Positions 11,454 through 22,798 of a DNA stretch of 64,000 bases are shown piece after piece. The notes beneath the pieces were generated by a model. The model did no database searches. It was not told where the DNA came from and saw only the letters and a program-made list of their open reading frames with translations. Origin of the DNA: Hemileia vastatrix. Its lineage: Eukaryota > Basidiomycota > Pucciniomycetes > Pucciniales > Zaghouaniaceae. Both the position numbers and the translations under genes were made by a program. The stretch spans positions 20,043,823 through 20,107,822 of the forward strand of contig JASXTE010000010.1 in the NCBI GenBank assembly GCA_030280995.1. Direction: 5' to 3'. Within the stretch, counting starts at the first letter, position 1; each line of letters begins with the position of its first letter.

Positions 11454-13390
11454 ATTAATTTCAATCGAATTTAATGTTGACCAATACATAGTGAATACAC
11501 GCTATGCCACTTATACTTGCCAGGCATTGCTACCATTAAATATGCCAGTATCAAAAATTAATTTCGATCAAAATTAATGAGCATGATAATCATGAATTTC
11601 TGGAGTCAACTGCTTATTTTTATGCATGGTGCCTTGCCAACATTAATTTCGATCGAAATTACTTTTGATACTGGCATATTGCATGGTGTCTATTCCTGGA
11701 AAGTGTAAGTGGCATAGTGTGTATTCATTACGTATTGGTCAACATTAATTTCAATAGAATTTAATATTGAAATTTTCATATTGAACCCAAACCAGCAAAC
11801 GACCCAAAAAATTCTTCATAAAACTGCTCATTAATTTCGATCGAAATTAGTGAGCACCATATACATATTGAATGGTAGTTATATCTGGTGTGTGTAAGTT
11901 GTAAAGCTTGTGTTCAATGTTTATTGGTCAACATTAATTTTGATTGAAATTAATATTAATGTGTAAATGATATTTACATGCTCAATATGCATTGTAATGT
12001 GTTTACTTAAGAATAGAGTGCCCTACTTTTCATCTTACATAAAAATGCTTGGTGGCATGTCAAATTCAATTTTTATTAAAATTAATGTTGACATGTTACC
12101 ATGCATAACAGTAAGCAACTGACTGAATAAATTGATGATAATCATGAACCTTAATTTCGATTGAAATTAATGTTGCCAAGTGCAGATTGAAAAAAAGCTA
12201 TGCCACTTACACTAGCCAGGCATATCTACTATTTATTATGTATTGGTCAACATTAATTTTTATAGAAATTAATATGGATATGTAAATTTTATATTTACCC
12301 TCAACATGTATAGTAAATTTCAATACTTAAAAATACTTGCCGTCCTTTACATGTCATGCAAAAAAGCATTATATCATTTCAACATTAATTTTGATCAAAA
12401 TTAATGTTGGCATGCCATTATGCATTGAAACAACTAACTGACTGAAAAAGTTCATGATCAAAATGCTCATTAATTTTGATCAAAATTAATGTTGACCAAT
12501 ACATATTGAATATAAGTAATCTCTGCTTACTCAGACCAGATATAACTACCATTCAATATGTATATGGTCAGCCTTAATTTCGATCGAAATTAATGGGAAG
12601 TTTTATGAAGAATCTTCTGGGTTGTTTTCTGGCTTGGGTTCAATATGCAAATGTCAACATTAAATTCGATCGAAATTAATGTTGACCAATACATAATGAA
12701 TACACACTATGCCACTTACACTTTCCAGGCATATATACATGCAATATGCCAGTATCAAAAGTAATTTCGATCGAAATTAATGTTGGTAAGGCACCATGCA
12801 TAAAAATAAGCAGTTGACTCCAGAAATTCATGATTATCATGCTCATTAATTTCGATCGAAATTAATTTTTGATACTGGCATATTTAATGGTAGCTATGCC
12901 TGGAAAGTGTAAGTGGCATAGCATGTATTCATTATGTATTAGTCAACATTAATTTCGATTGAAATTAATATGGACATGGACTATGCATAAAATCCTCTAA
13001 GTATAGGTAAGCTAAGCAGTTAGATAAACTGGTTTGATCAAGTACACCATATAAAAATTGATGTTTTAATGCCTTGGTTAATTTCGATCAAAATTAATTT
13101 TAAGCCATGCATGTTGAATTTTATCTATGTCTGTGTAGTCCATGTGAAATGGCTTGTATTCAATATGCAGGGGTCTATATTAATTTCGATCGAAATTATG
13201 AGGTTCATTGCCTCATAAATTTGATGGTTTCTGTCAGTGTTTCATGCATGGTGCCATGTGATACTTGTTGATTCCTATCAAAATTAATTTCAACACCAAT
13301 ATATTGAATACAAACCATGGCACTTACAGTACTTGGTCATAGCTAAAATTCAATATGCTAGTCTCAAAATTAATTTCGATAGAAATTAAT
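11454..13390. repeat. Periodic CpG-palindrome array (20 copies)
   Basis: Twenty copies of a 22-bp palindrome with centre TTTCGATCGAAA and arms ATTAA/TTAAT, every 82-135 bp (mostly about 84 or about 102). At least six copies keep TTTCGATCGAAA intact (for example 11647-11658). Eight others differ by CG to TG or CA. The DNA between copies is itself arranged as inverted repeats: 11476-11743 and 12681-12947 are both foldbacks beginning GTTGACCAATACAT. The block 11760-11895 reappears as its reverse complement near 12520-12655, so the array is a large imperfect palindrome centred near 12.21 kb. It lies between the transposase and the next gene. No coding potential. Confidence 0.9.
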
Positions 13391-14423
13391 CAGGATCCAT
13401 GAAGTTTATCATTAGTGTATGAGTTAAGTTTCAAGTCATATTTTTCATCATTTTCTTGCACCCATTTCTAGGTTATCTCAACAATTTTTTTCAAGTTTTA
13501 TTATATTAATCAAAACTGTGGTAAGTTGTGAAAAATTAGCTAATCCAAATCTCAAATTGAATATTAATATTTTAATAATTTTGAATGTTGCTTAAGGTAT
13601 TTCATTGGGTGATTCATAATAATATTTTATCAACTTAGTAGTCCTATAACTTTTGAAAAGTAACAATTTTGGTATAGTTAGGGACAACAATGCAATATCT
13701 TGTGCAGACTAAGATATATTGCAAAATAAAACTATTCAATTTTTTTTTCCCTTAGTTGTATCCAGGTTTATCAAAGGTTTGGTCACGGTGCCCACACCCT
13801 AGCCTGACACTCCTCCTGTCACTTAAAAAACAAATTCTTATCTTAAATTCTAATGTTACCAATTTTATATTTATAATTCATTTCTTGTTTGATGAGGCAT
13901 ATCAGTATATATGTGAATCTTGCATTGTCATCTGAAAGTAAATTTAACAAATATTCATAAAGGATTATCCTTTTTTTTCATATAATACACTAATTAAGTG
14001 TATCTCCATTGTTTAGGAGTAAATTCTAATTTAAAAAATTTTGTATTTACCCGTGGCAATTTGCATATGGGATATAAATTTGTTATTATTTGTTTTTCAC
14101 ACTAAAAGTCCCCAAAGAATTACTAGTATTTTCTGTTAGCTACATCAAATTTCGCTTCAATATAAACAGATTGTGATTTAGCATGTTACTCAGTTTACCC
14201 CACTATGAATAATACATGTTAAAAAAAGCTCAAGTAATATAAAATCCCCCTCTTTATGTTTTCTGTTTCTTTCATCCTCACTTTAATTTTAATCTTATTC
14301 AATTTTTTATCCTATTAAATTATCAACTTCAATTTTCTAGAATAGAGTTTCTTATAATTATTCATCATATTACATCATAATTTTTTGATATCGAATACTT
14401 TTTTTTAATATTCATTAATCAAT
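13391..14423. other. AT-rich spacer
   Basis: No gene seen. Presumably includes the promoter of the gene starting at 14424; poly-T tracts are frequent but no defined motif is visible. Confidence 0.4.
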
Positions 14424-16850
14424 ATGTCTAGTATACAAAATCCTACACCTCCACTTTGTATGTATATCATGTTCCTCTCTCTTAATTTATATATTTCACT
14501 TATGTTCTATATATTTTTTTTTCAAAAATTTGATTTTCCAGCACCCAAATGTGTTTCATCCCACTCTCTGATTGATACTTGCTTTGAAGCTTTTGAGCTT
14601 GCACCATGTCTGCCACATGGCATGGCACCTAACCCTCCTGTACTTAGCAATGAGAGGCAGAAAATAACAAGAGTTCAGTATCGCAATTTACTTGAATTGG
14701 CTAGAGATAAAACAGAAGAGCTTGTCAAGATCCTTAACAATAATCCTTCTCCTTCATATTTATCTAACCCTTGTAATGACTTACTCCAATATGTGAAAAG
14801 CCTTGAAAAATGTATGTTCATCACCTTTTTTGTCTCCTTTTAAATTAGTAGATAAGATTATTAATATTTTTTTTCTTCATATATATTTGTAGCTTATGAG
14901 GAGGGTATGATTCCTCCTGATGAAGTCATTGTCATTAGGGATGATGATGAGACAGATGAACCATCAGCTTCAACTCATGCTTCAACTTCTAAGGAAAATC
15001 TTGAAACACCTGTTATCCGCTCCAAGAAAAAGAGATTATCCCAAGGCTCCTCTTTTGTTCGACGTATTAAACCGGCTTCTGCTAATGAATTTTCTGATGT
15101 ATCAAATAATAAATCTCAAAAAAAAAGCAAAGGTTTTGATAATGAGTATATTCTTGTTTCCTTTTTTTTATTGTTATTCTTTTATCTTTAAAATTCAATC
15201 ATATATCTCTTTTATTGCTTACATATTGTACTTTTTATCTTTCTTTTGATATTTTGTACCAGAAACTCACCTGCTGTAGATTGTTCCATCCATAAACGCC
15301 CTCTCCCTGATGAAGATGATGAAAAGAGCAATGAAAATAGCGATGATCAACTTTCAGAATATGAAGCTATGCTTGTTCATCAAAAAAAGCAAAGTTTAAA
15401 ATCTTCTTCAAGACATGTTGATATGTTTGATAAAGATGATGATTCAAACAGCTCATCACCAAATTCCTTCATTTCTAAGAAGCAATACCCATCACCTCCT
15501 AAATTACCTACTTTGACCTCTTTGAAAGCTTCTCTACCAATGAAATCAACTCCAATCAAGATATCGAAAAAACCTCTAACTTATTCACCCTCAGTTCTAA
15601 AAGAATCTGATTTGCAGGAGGAATTCTGTAAAATTCATAATTTTTATAAAGGAAGAATCAGCACGGCAAAGGTCCTCAGGTCGTGGTTGGAAATTGTTAC
15701 TCTCCTCGAATTATGCTCTTCTACTTCTTCCCAAGAACCCATGTCAAATATTCTAATGTTTACTTTTCATTGGGAAAAATCTTGTGGAGAAGATTGGCTT
15801 TCAAAACTTACTGAGTTATGTAAGTTACCATAATTTTTAGTCTTGAATTTTGTTCTTTTACTTATTTTTTTTTCCTTTTGTAGCAAATATTTTTTTAGAG
15901 ATTGATAGCTCACAGCTATGGGTACTCGATAATATTGATTTCAAAAAAATGGAAGATTTATGTGATCCTGATGGTTTAAATACTGAAATTCTTTCCTCAA
16001 CAAAGAAAACGGATCACCCTGAATCCAATCTTATCCGAATGCTCATGAGATTAATGATCCCAAGTGACCACTGCCATTCTTCATGGGTATCTCTTATATC
16101 ATCTTCACTTTATCTGACCGCACATGAATTCAGCCAGCTTCCATCACATCAAAACATTAACTCAGATTGTCCAATTGAACGAGGTCTTCAGCTTCTAGCT
16201 CACCTTTCAAATCTGAAGAGTCCGATTTCTGATGGCTTAGAAGTTGGTCCCACTGCACTTCAAACCCGTGATATATCAATGTCAACTCTTCTTCAAATCA
16301 GCAATATTATCATTGATATAATTATGTCAATTATCATTCTTAAATCAAAATATTGTGCTGAAACAATATCAAGTGGCAAGACTAGTGAAGCTCAACAATC
16401 AAGTGAGAAAAACGAAAATACTGAACTGACTATAATGAGAGAGAAACAAAAGGCTGCACTAAACAAAAAAAATTCTGAATACTCCCACCACCGATATCAA
16501 TCTTTCACATTCTATATAATTGATGGTGTCCGTGGTTTATTTCTGAGCTCTCAAGATCATAGATTGGCTTCAGCAGCTGATTGCTTGGAGGTAATATCAG
16601 AAGTTAAGTTTCTTAATTTACATGAAAAAAAAATCATTTGATGGAAGAAATAATTTGGAAAAATTTAAATAACTATATTTTAACATTAATAAAACCTTTT
16701 ATAGGCAAGTGTGATCCATTTCCTTTAAAATTTGATACCCCAAGTCCTCCGGGAATTGCTAGGGCTATTTCTGCAGATTTTCTTAATCACTGGAGCTCCA
16801 TTCAGCCAGTATCACCTTTTTTTGCTAAACACAGCCTTTCAATAAATTAA
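14424..16850 (+). CDS. Unrecognised multi-exon protein of the giant element
   Basis: Six exons with good GT-AG junctions: 14424-14457, 14541 to about 14810, about 14893-15145, 15263-15819, 15884-16590 and 16705-16850. The first five join in phase. The N-terminal half is acidic and Ser/Lys-rich (IRDDDETDEPSAS, KKKRLSQGSS, DEDDEKSNENSDD), suggesting a disordered nuclear protein. The second half (from about 15600) looks folded and helical (LVLRSWLEI-type and LIRMLMRLMIPSDH blocks) and has a hydrophobic, isoleucine-rich stretch near 16290-16350. The last exon reads in a frame one base off (LKFDTPSPPGIARAISADF), so either a frameshift or a shorter C-terminus near 16730. I do not recognise a family. 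Its position beside the transposase and Tet-like gene suggests it belongs to the element. Confidence 0.65.
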
Positions 16851-17649
16851 TATTCCAACATGTAAATAGATAAAGTTCTGTCCATATGATATATCTTGTA
16901 TAATTCAAGTTATTTTCCTTCAAATACGTCAAAAATGTGACCATCTTTGAAATTTATTAAGTAACCTTTGACATGATTTTCTAAATTAATTTTTTAAAAA
17001 AATTATTGTAAGTCCAGCAATAACAAAGATTTTAAAATCTACTTATATGATTTCAAATACTTGTATTAAATTCTTATATATTTTATTGTTTATATAAAAA
17101 TATGATAACTGCTCTAGTTTTGTTACTTTACCTTTAATATTATATAATCTATTAATTATTACAAATATTTTCGTTGATTGTAACATTTTTAATCAGAAGT
17201 AGAACAATTTAAATAATTAAATGAGTACATTCTTAAAAAAATACAATTTAATCTATTATTGATTCAAAATTCTTTCTTCAACTCTTTATTATTAACTTTT
17301 TTATTAATAAGCCTGTTTGACCTAAAATACTATACAGTTAATTTGGTAGCATTAAAAGCACATTTTTATGGCTAATATATTTCAAATTCTTTATTATAGT
17401 TTTTTTTATTTTAGAACCTTTGCTACCAATTTAATAAAAATGTCATTTAAAGATTTCACAACTTATATATTTCCTCAAAAGTAAATCAAATTTTCTTATA
17501 ATATTATGAAAAAAAATTATTTTATTTCACAAATAAAAAAAATAGATAATACTATAATTATCAAAACTGAAAATGTTACAGCTACTCCCAGTATTTATCA
17601 TGTTTAAATTTGCATTAAGTTGTGTATATACAATATAAATTTTTAATAT
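16851..17649. other. AT-rich convergent intergenic region
   Basis: Lies between the 3' ends of the unknown gene and the Tet-like gene. No features beyond AT-richness. Confidence 0.4.
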
Positions 17650-18858
17650 TTATATATCTAGATTTTTTAGATTTGTCTTAACATTAGATAAATAATACTT
17701 TGCTGATTCTATTTCTCCCTCTATTAAGTCATCTCTTTTCAAAAAAACTCTCAAAGCACTAATCAAATATTCTAACCTAAATTTTTCTTTTTTAATTTCT
17801 AAGTATTCTGAAATATCAATATCAAAAACATTAAGCTTTTCTATAGCATGAAAAAGTCTAGTGCTGATTTGAATAGAAGAACCTATCCTAGTGAAGCCAG
17901 GAATTTCATGGCATCTTGAGGTGAAATGCCTTAGTTGATTGGCAGGCCATAATGTCACTGTTATTCCATTAGTTGCTTCAAAGTTGATTTTACTTCGAAT
18001 TTCGGGAAACATAAGTTCTCCACCTATTTGTCGTGGTTGGGTCTTATCATACTTCATATGAATGGTGTTTTTTTCTGTATCTTTAGGAAAAAATATTCCT
18101 AAAGTATACTCACTTGCATCCTTATCGAGATGAAACTCATTAGAGAACCCATTACCATTCCCTCCAGATGTCCAAGTTAAATTACTAGAAAACGGTACAC
18201 CCTCTTCTTCACTAGAAACTTTTTGAAAATCCAGGAATACCAAGTTTTGCGCAAAGATTAGTTGCCTCATTGTACTTTACATATGATATTTTTTTAAAAA
18301 AATATTCAAAGTAAATTGCAATCCTCTTCATTTGTTTTTTATATTCATCCGTTTTTACAATATCATCAGTGTATTCATCTGCAAGGATAAGCATTCAAAA
18401 ATTCAGTATTTAAATTAAAAAAAGTGATACTTATGAATATGTAAAGATTTCTTTCTATCTAAAATAAAGCCACCACCAAAAAATTTTCCAAAAACACCAG
18501 CTCTTTGATGATAACCATTATTTTTAATTTCATGTTTGCAGTAAGAAAGATCCTTAATGCATCGCACCGTAGCTTCTAACATATCTAGTTCTTTGAGCTC
18601 ATGAATTTCAAAATTCTGCACAAGAACATTAGGTATTAAGACACCTTTTGGTTTATAAATACTACATCCAGGAAAAAAATTGTAATAATTATTGCAATCT
18701 GTAATATTATTTGCATAAGATCGTGCATAGAAATGTGGCTTCTTCCCGTTTGTATCCATTCCAAGAGCGTTTACAAGTTTCATTCCAGTAGCAATGTCTT
18801 TCGCCCACCTATTGTTAGAGTTCTTCCCTGGCCGTTTTTTTTTCAAATCGTTACTCAT
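17650..18858 (-). pseudogene. Tet-like/JBP-type 2OG-Fe(II) dioxygenase
   Basis: By family this iron and 2-oxoglutarate dioxygenase would oxidise 5-methylcytosine or thymine in DNA. The start is set at MSNDLKKK (18858). Exon 1 ends near 18430; a second exon (from about 18384) encodes DEYTDDIVK to LGIPGFSKSF. The catalytic part lies in 17650-18270: HLD (His47 and Asp49 of that frame), GGELMFPE, LWPANQLRH (His115) and TRIGSSIQIS (Arg128 as likely 2OG-binding). The order H-x-D, H, R fits the double-stranded beta-helix core, and the LMFPE and NGI motifs resemble Tet-like proteins that I recall as abundant in rust genomes. A one-base frameshift sits near 18206-18220 at an A-run, between PGFSKSF and EEEGVPFSSN. 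The exon 1/2 junction phase is unresolved. The gene is probably broken here, or carries an assembly indel. Confidence 0.75.
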
Positions 18859-19070
18859 TGATGGTTCAATCCTAAGAGAATTCAATTTTGATTTAAAATA
18901 GAAAAAAATCAAAAAATTAGAAAATAGTAACATAATTTCAATTATCAGTCAATGATACCTTTAACTTTATCATATCTTCAATATTAGAAATACAAAAGTT
19001 AGCATATCTACATATTAGTAAATTTATATACTTTTTCTTTATTTCAAATATTAAGAAAGCGTTTCAAAGG

Positions 19071-19500
19071 TATACTTTATTAAATTATACATATAAAGAG
19101 TATAGCTTTATCCTGTATGCATTCAGCAAGTACGAGATTTGGCTCTACACTTAATATTAATAATATAATGAAAGTATAACTCCAATACACTAGTAATATT
19201 AAAAAATTTACAGAATTATGATATCCACATATATAAAATGAAAAATCTTGCTCTGATCAATATATTGACTTAGAAAGTTATACTTCAATAAATTATTGAT
19301 TTTTAAATTGTAGCATTGTCCTGTATGCTTTCAGCAAGTACGAGACTTTGAAACAACTTAAAAATCAATAAATTAAAGGTAAAGTACAAACAATCTAATT
19401 ATTATTATGAAAAGCAAAACATTATCCTGTATGCTTTCAGCAAGTACGAGATGATGTTTTACTTTTCATATTAATAATATAATGGTTGAGAAAGTATTAA
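19071..19500. repeat. Three foldback elements with a shared 27-nt core
   Basis: Cores at 19111-19137, 19319-19345 and 19425-19451 read TCCTGTATGC, then A or T, TTCAGCAAG, TACGAGA; only the one base differs. Each is flanked by long inverted arms that are almost unrelated between copies except at their outer ends (GTATACTTT/AAAGTATAAC type). Copy 3 arms (ATGAAAAGC.. and ..ACTTTTCAT) pair over about 18 bp with two mismatches or wobbles; copy 2 pairs over 14 perfect bp plus outer segments. The core can itself fold (GTATGC with GCA-AG-TAC, five-base loop). They lie just upstream of the Tet-like gene. Confidence 0.85.
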
Positions 19501-20600
19501 AGAAATATAGAAAAATGATAAGCAAAACATGAACTTACATGTCTATAAAATCTTCTTCCATTTGTAGCTGATTGATCAAAATTAATTATAAAGTTTATTT
19601 TATAATCACTGTTTTAAAAAATAAATGGTTAGATAAATAAATTGAACATTTTTGATAAGGAATAAAGAAAAGTAAATTGACAAACAAATAAAAAAACTTT
19701 AAGTTAACTGAAAAAGAATTATTTTATAATGAATCGAAAGGGTACAGTAAAAGATACCATAAAAATAAATTCAGAATTAGAATCATTAGATTAACTTGTC
19801 AAAAGTGTAAAAAAGTGTAACAAACCAAAATGATATGAAATGCAATAGCAAGAAAAATTTGCTAACCGGTAATCAGATAAGGTCAAGAAAATAGTACCAA
19901 TAATTCAAAATGATAAAGCAAAAATATGATTGATAATTTTTGAAAAAGGTAAGTGAGAAAAAGAAAGGAAAAATAAATTGGGTGGCAAACAGATGTATAT
20001 ATCATGAATTTTCACTGATCACATTTTCAAAAAAATGCAGCTCTCCAAGTCATATGATAAACTTCATCTAAATTCCAAGAATGATGTTGCCAAGGCACTG
20101 TACACATCATGATCATTTTTTCCTATGCATATACTAATTCCAGCTAGAATTTACTTGGCTGCATGTTGTACAGATGCACATTTGTGGAACACTGAATTTC
20201 ATATCTAAAAAAAATTGACGCCACATAATTCTAGCTACCATGTTTCACGTAGCTAAAAAACATACACTCATCACATTTAAATTTACATTGCGCCAAAATT
20301 AATTCATTTTTGAATTTTTTAAAGGAAACTATAATGTGCACCACCTATTTCTAAAATATGAACCTCCGCACCATATTAAATTGGGAGACTTTTAATTATG
20401 CAATTTTTTTGCCGTGACCTTTTTCCTGATCTTACTTGGTTCAAAATATTGAAACATGGCCAATGTTGATGAAAGAAACATTTGATTTTGCTTCTATGTG
20501 TAACAATGGACGGCTGTTTCTTACTGGCTGAAGAGTGTTTTATATTTTATTTGAACAAATTTTTATTTTTTTATGTATTTTATTTAAAAAATTTACTTTT
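19501..20600. other. AT-rich spacer with scattered short inverted repeats
   Basis: No gene. One small inverted repeat (TAGCTAC, 20232-20238, with GTAGCTA, 20249-20255) precedes the dense hairpin array. Confidence 0.4.
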
Positions 20601-20604
20601 TATT

Positions 20605-21284
20605 GCAGCCAGATTTATACTGGCTGCTTTTTAGAAACCTTAATTTATGACCCAAGCCTTTGAAATTGGCTTGGGTCCCTTACATTGCAATTTAGTACTT
20701 CCAGCCAGGTTTCCCCTGGCTGGAAGTGTCTCTTTCAAGCAATCGAAGTGGCTAAAAGCGGCTTCGATTGCTTGCTGTAATGTTTGCCACCCTCCCAGCT
20801 AATTTACTAGGCTGGGAGGTGGCCAAAGCAGTGTGCAACGCGCGTTGCACAATCGCTACCATATTTCATGCAGCTGATATCAAGTCAGCTGCATGAGATA
20901 TGCGCAGCATGTGCAATGCGCGCTGCATGCAGCAGAAACGTGCGTTGCATGCAGCAGCAATGCAGGCTGCATGTGCTGCATGCAGTGCATTGCACAGCCA
21001 GTTTTTTTTCTGGCTGTGCAATGCACACAGAGAAACCAAAGTCCCTGCAAGGGACTTTGGTCTCTAAAATGGAAGCGACTTTCCCTACCAGGTGCAATCT
21101 GGTGGGAAAGTGAGAGAAACGTTAGACCAAAGTTGTTTGAAAGCAACCTCGGTCTTAAAAACATTAAAAATCATAAAAAAAAATGAGAAATGTAGAAAAA
21201 AAAATTAAAAATTAAAATGTGAGTATAAGAAAAAAAATAAGTTCTAGTGATACCAAAAATCCAAGCCAATTTCATTTGGCTTGG
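20605..21284. repeat. Array of back-to-back hairpins of different sequence
   Basis: At least thirteen consecutive inverted repeats in 680 bp, each with its own stem. The clearest are 20605-20627 (8 bp), 20649-20677 (10 bp), 20697-20727 (13 bp), 20736-20774 (13 bp), 20786-20823 (13 bp, one bulge), 20833-20850 (18-bp perfect palindrome), 20861-20901 (17 bp), 20941-20989 (16 bp with wobbles), 20985-21026 (17 bp, T8 loop), 21035-21061 (11 bp), 21078-21111 (13 bp, one bulge), 21125-21154 (imperfect) and 21261-21284 (9 bp). G+C is far above the surroundings. Open frames across it are by-products of the palindromes. Confidence 0.92.
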
Positions 21285-22293
21285 TTATTTAATAATTATT
21301 TTTTAATACATTAAATTTAAAATTCAAACACCATAAAATATATGAATTTTTTTTATATGAATATTATAAATTTAATCTACCTCTTTCTCATAATTATATT
21401 TATAATTTTGTTTTTTTAATTTTTGACATTTAAGTTTATTTTTTGGAAATACAAAATTAAATTTTCAACTAAATTTTTTAGTAAGGTAAAATAAATTATA
21501 AATTTGACATTTTGTAATTGAATAATGAAAAAAAATTTAAATTTATTTAAAAAATATTTTTGTTAGAAGAATACAAATATTTGAAGGGTAGAAATATGGT
21601 GCAAATTGTAAGTAAAAAAAATTATATTTTTTTTTGTGAGGGGTTATTTCTATTTTTAAAAATATTTTTCAAAAACATTCATTAAATACTGAATTAAATT
21701 ACTTTGAAACTCAAATTTTTTGTAAAATAATTAAAAATGAAATAATAATATTGTTGTATTTGATATAAAATTTGAATTGGTAATATTAATGTCTCTTTAA
21801 GTAAATTTGAAAATCATTTAAAAAGACCATGTTGATAAGTACTTCATTTTTGATATACAATGGTTATATATATATCTTATATATATTTCTTGAGTGTTAT
21901 TTTTATATACATTCAATAAAATTTGTAATATAAAATGCCATTTAATAATTAATTAATGTTCAACTTAGTTACAACAACTTCATATTTAATACCAGCCACT
22001 AGTATTTACTTTTTAATTTAAAACTCCAATATAATATGAGAGTATCCTTATTTTGTCTGTATGTAATGAACAACAATAACAGACCATAAATGAGTGGGTA
22101 ATTAATTACAATAAATAGTTGAAGAATAACCTATAAGAAATGATAAGTTTATCAAAAAGAGTACATTAAAAAAATATACTTTTGAATTTTTTTTGATATA
22201 ATTTGGGTAGTTAAATGTATTAGATTAAATATGGTTCCGTTCATTAGTTACTAAGCTTTATTCATTATTCTATGTACCTATATTTTCTTTCAT
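21285..22293. other. AT-rich noncoding DNA
   Basis: Long A and T runs; no gene or repeat structure recognised. Confidence 0.4.
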
Positions 22294-22337
22294 TTGATTC
22301 CGTACCTGATTCGTATATTGTATGTCGCCCTATGCAC

Positions 22338-22345
22338 TATAAAAG
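22338..22345 (+). promoter_or_regulatory. Possible TATA box
   Basis: TATAAAAG about 35 bp upstream of a pyrimidine-rich repeat block. It is the best TATA-like match in this part, but no convincing gene follows. Function is inferred only from sequence. Confidence 0.25.
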
Positions 22346-22372
22346 GGAGAGACGTTTTGTTACTTTTTAATC

Positions 22373-22798
22373 ATCTTGTTTCTCTCTTTTATTCTTTTCT
22401 GTCGATTCAGACAGTTGACCTCTTTTACTTACTTTTTCTTTATCTACTCATTAACAGTTGTGGCGGCATATCTTTTATAACTTTGTTGATCTAACTCTCG
22501 ACTTCTATCCATCTGATTCAGGTACTTTTTCATATATGTTAGTGTGCTCTTAATGCTGCAATGCAATGATCTTGTTTCTCTCTTTTATTCTTTTCTGTCG
22601 ATTCAGACAGTTGACCTCTTTTACTTACTTTTTCTTTATCTACTCATTAACAGTTGTGGCGGCATATCTTTTATAACTTTGTTGATCTAACTCTCGACTT
22701 CTATCCATCTGATTCAGGTACTTTTTCATATATTTGTGGCGGCATATCTTTTATAACTTTGTTGATCTAACTCTCGACTTCTATCCATCTGATTCAGG
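22373..22798 (+). repeat. Pyrimidine-rich direct repeats (165 bp x2 plus 65 bp)
   Basis: 22373-22537 and 22569-22733 are identical by eye over 165 bp. 22734-22798 repeats the last part (TTGTGGCGGCATATC to GATTCAGG). Copies 1 and 2 pass through GATTCAG|GTAC, again an AG|GT-type junction. The block follows a TATA-like sequence and could be a duplicated 5' leader of a lost gene. Confidence 0.85.

Noticed and set aside
11454..13390. CRISPR-like periodic repeat
   Set aside because: Repeat units are palindromic and the spacers are themselves repeated and inverted; there are no cas genes and the genome is fungal.
19111..19451. Match of AGTACGAGA in the foldback core to the sarcin-ricin loop of large-subunit rRNA
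   Set aside because: Only nine bases match; the conserved continuation (GGA..C) is absent and the flanks are not rDNA. Probably coincidence.
19071..19500. CRISPR array or hammerhead ribozymes
   Set aside because: Only three copies with uneven spacing and foldback arms in a eukaryotic context; the hammerhead CTGATGA and GAAA core is not present.
20868..21186. Overlapping open frames of 70-97 codons on both strands
   Set aside because: They arise from the palindromic hairpin array, which lacks stops on both strands; the translations are Cys/His/Ala-rich without family similarity.
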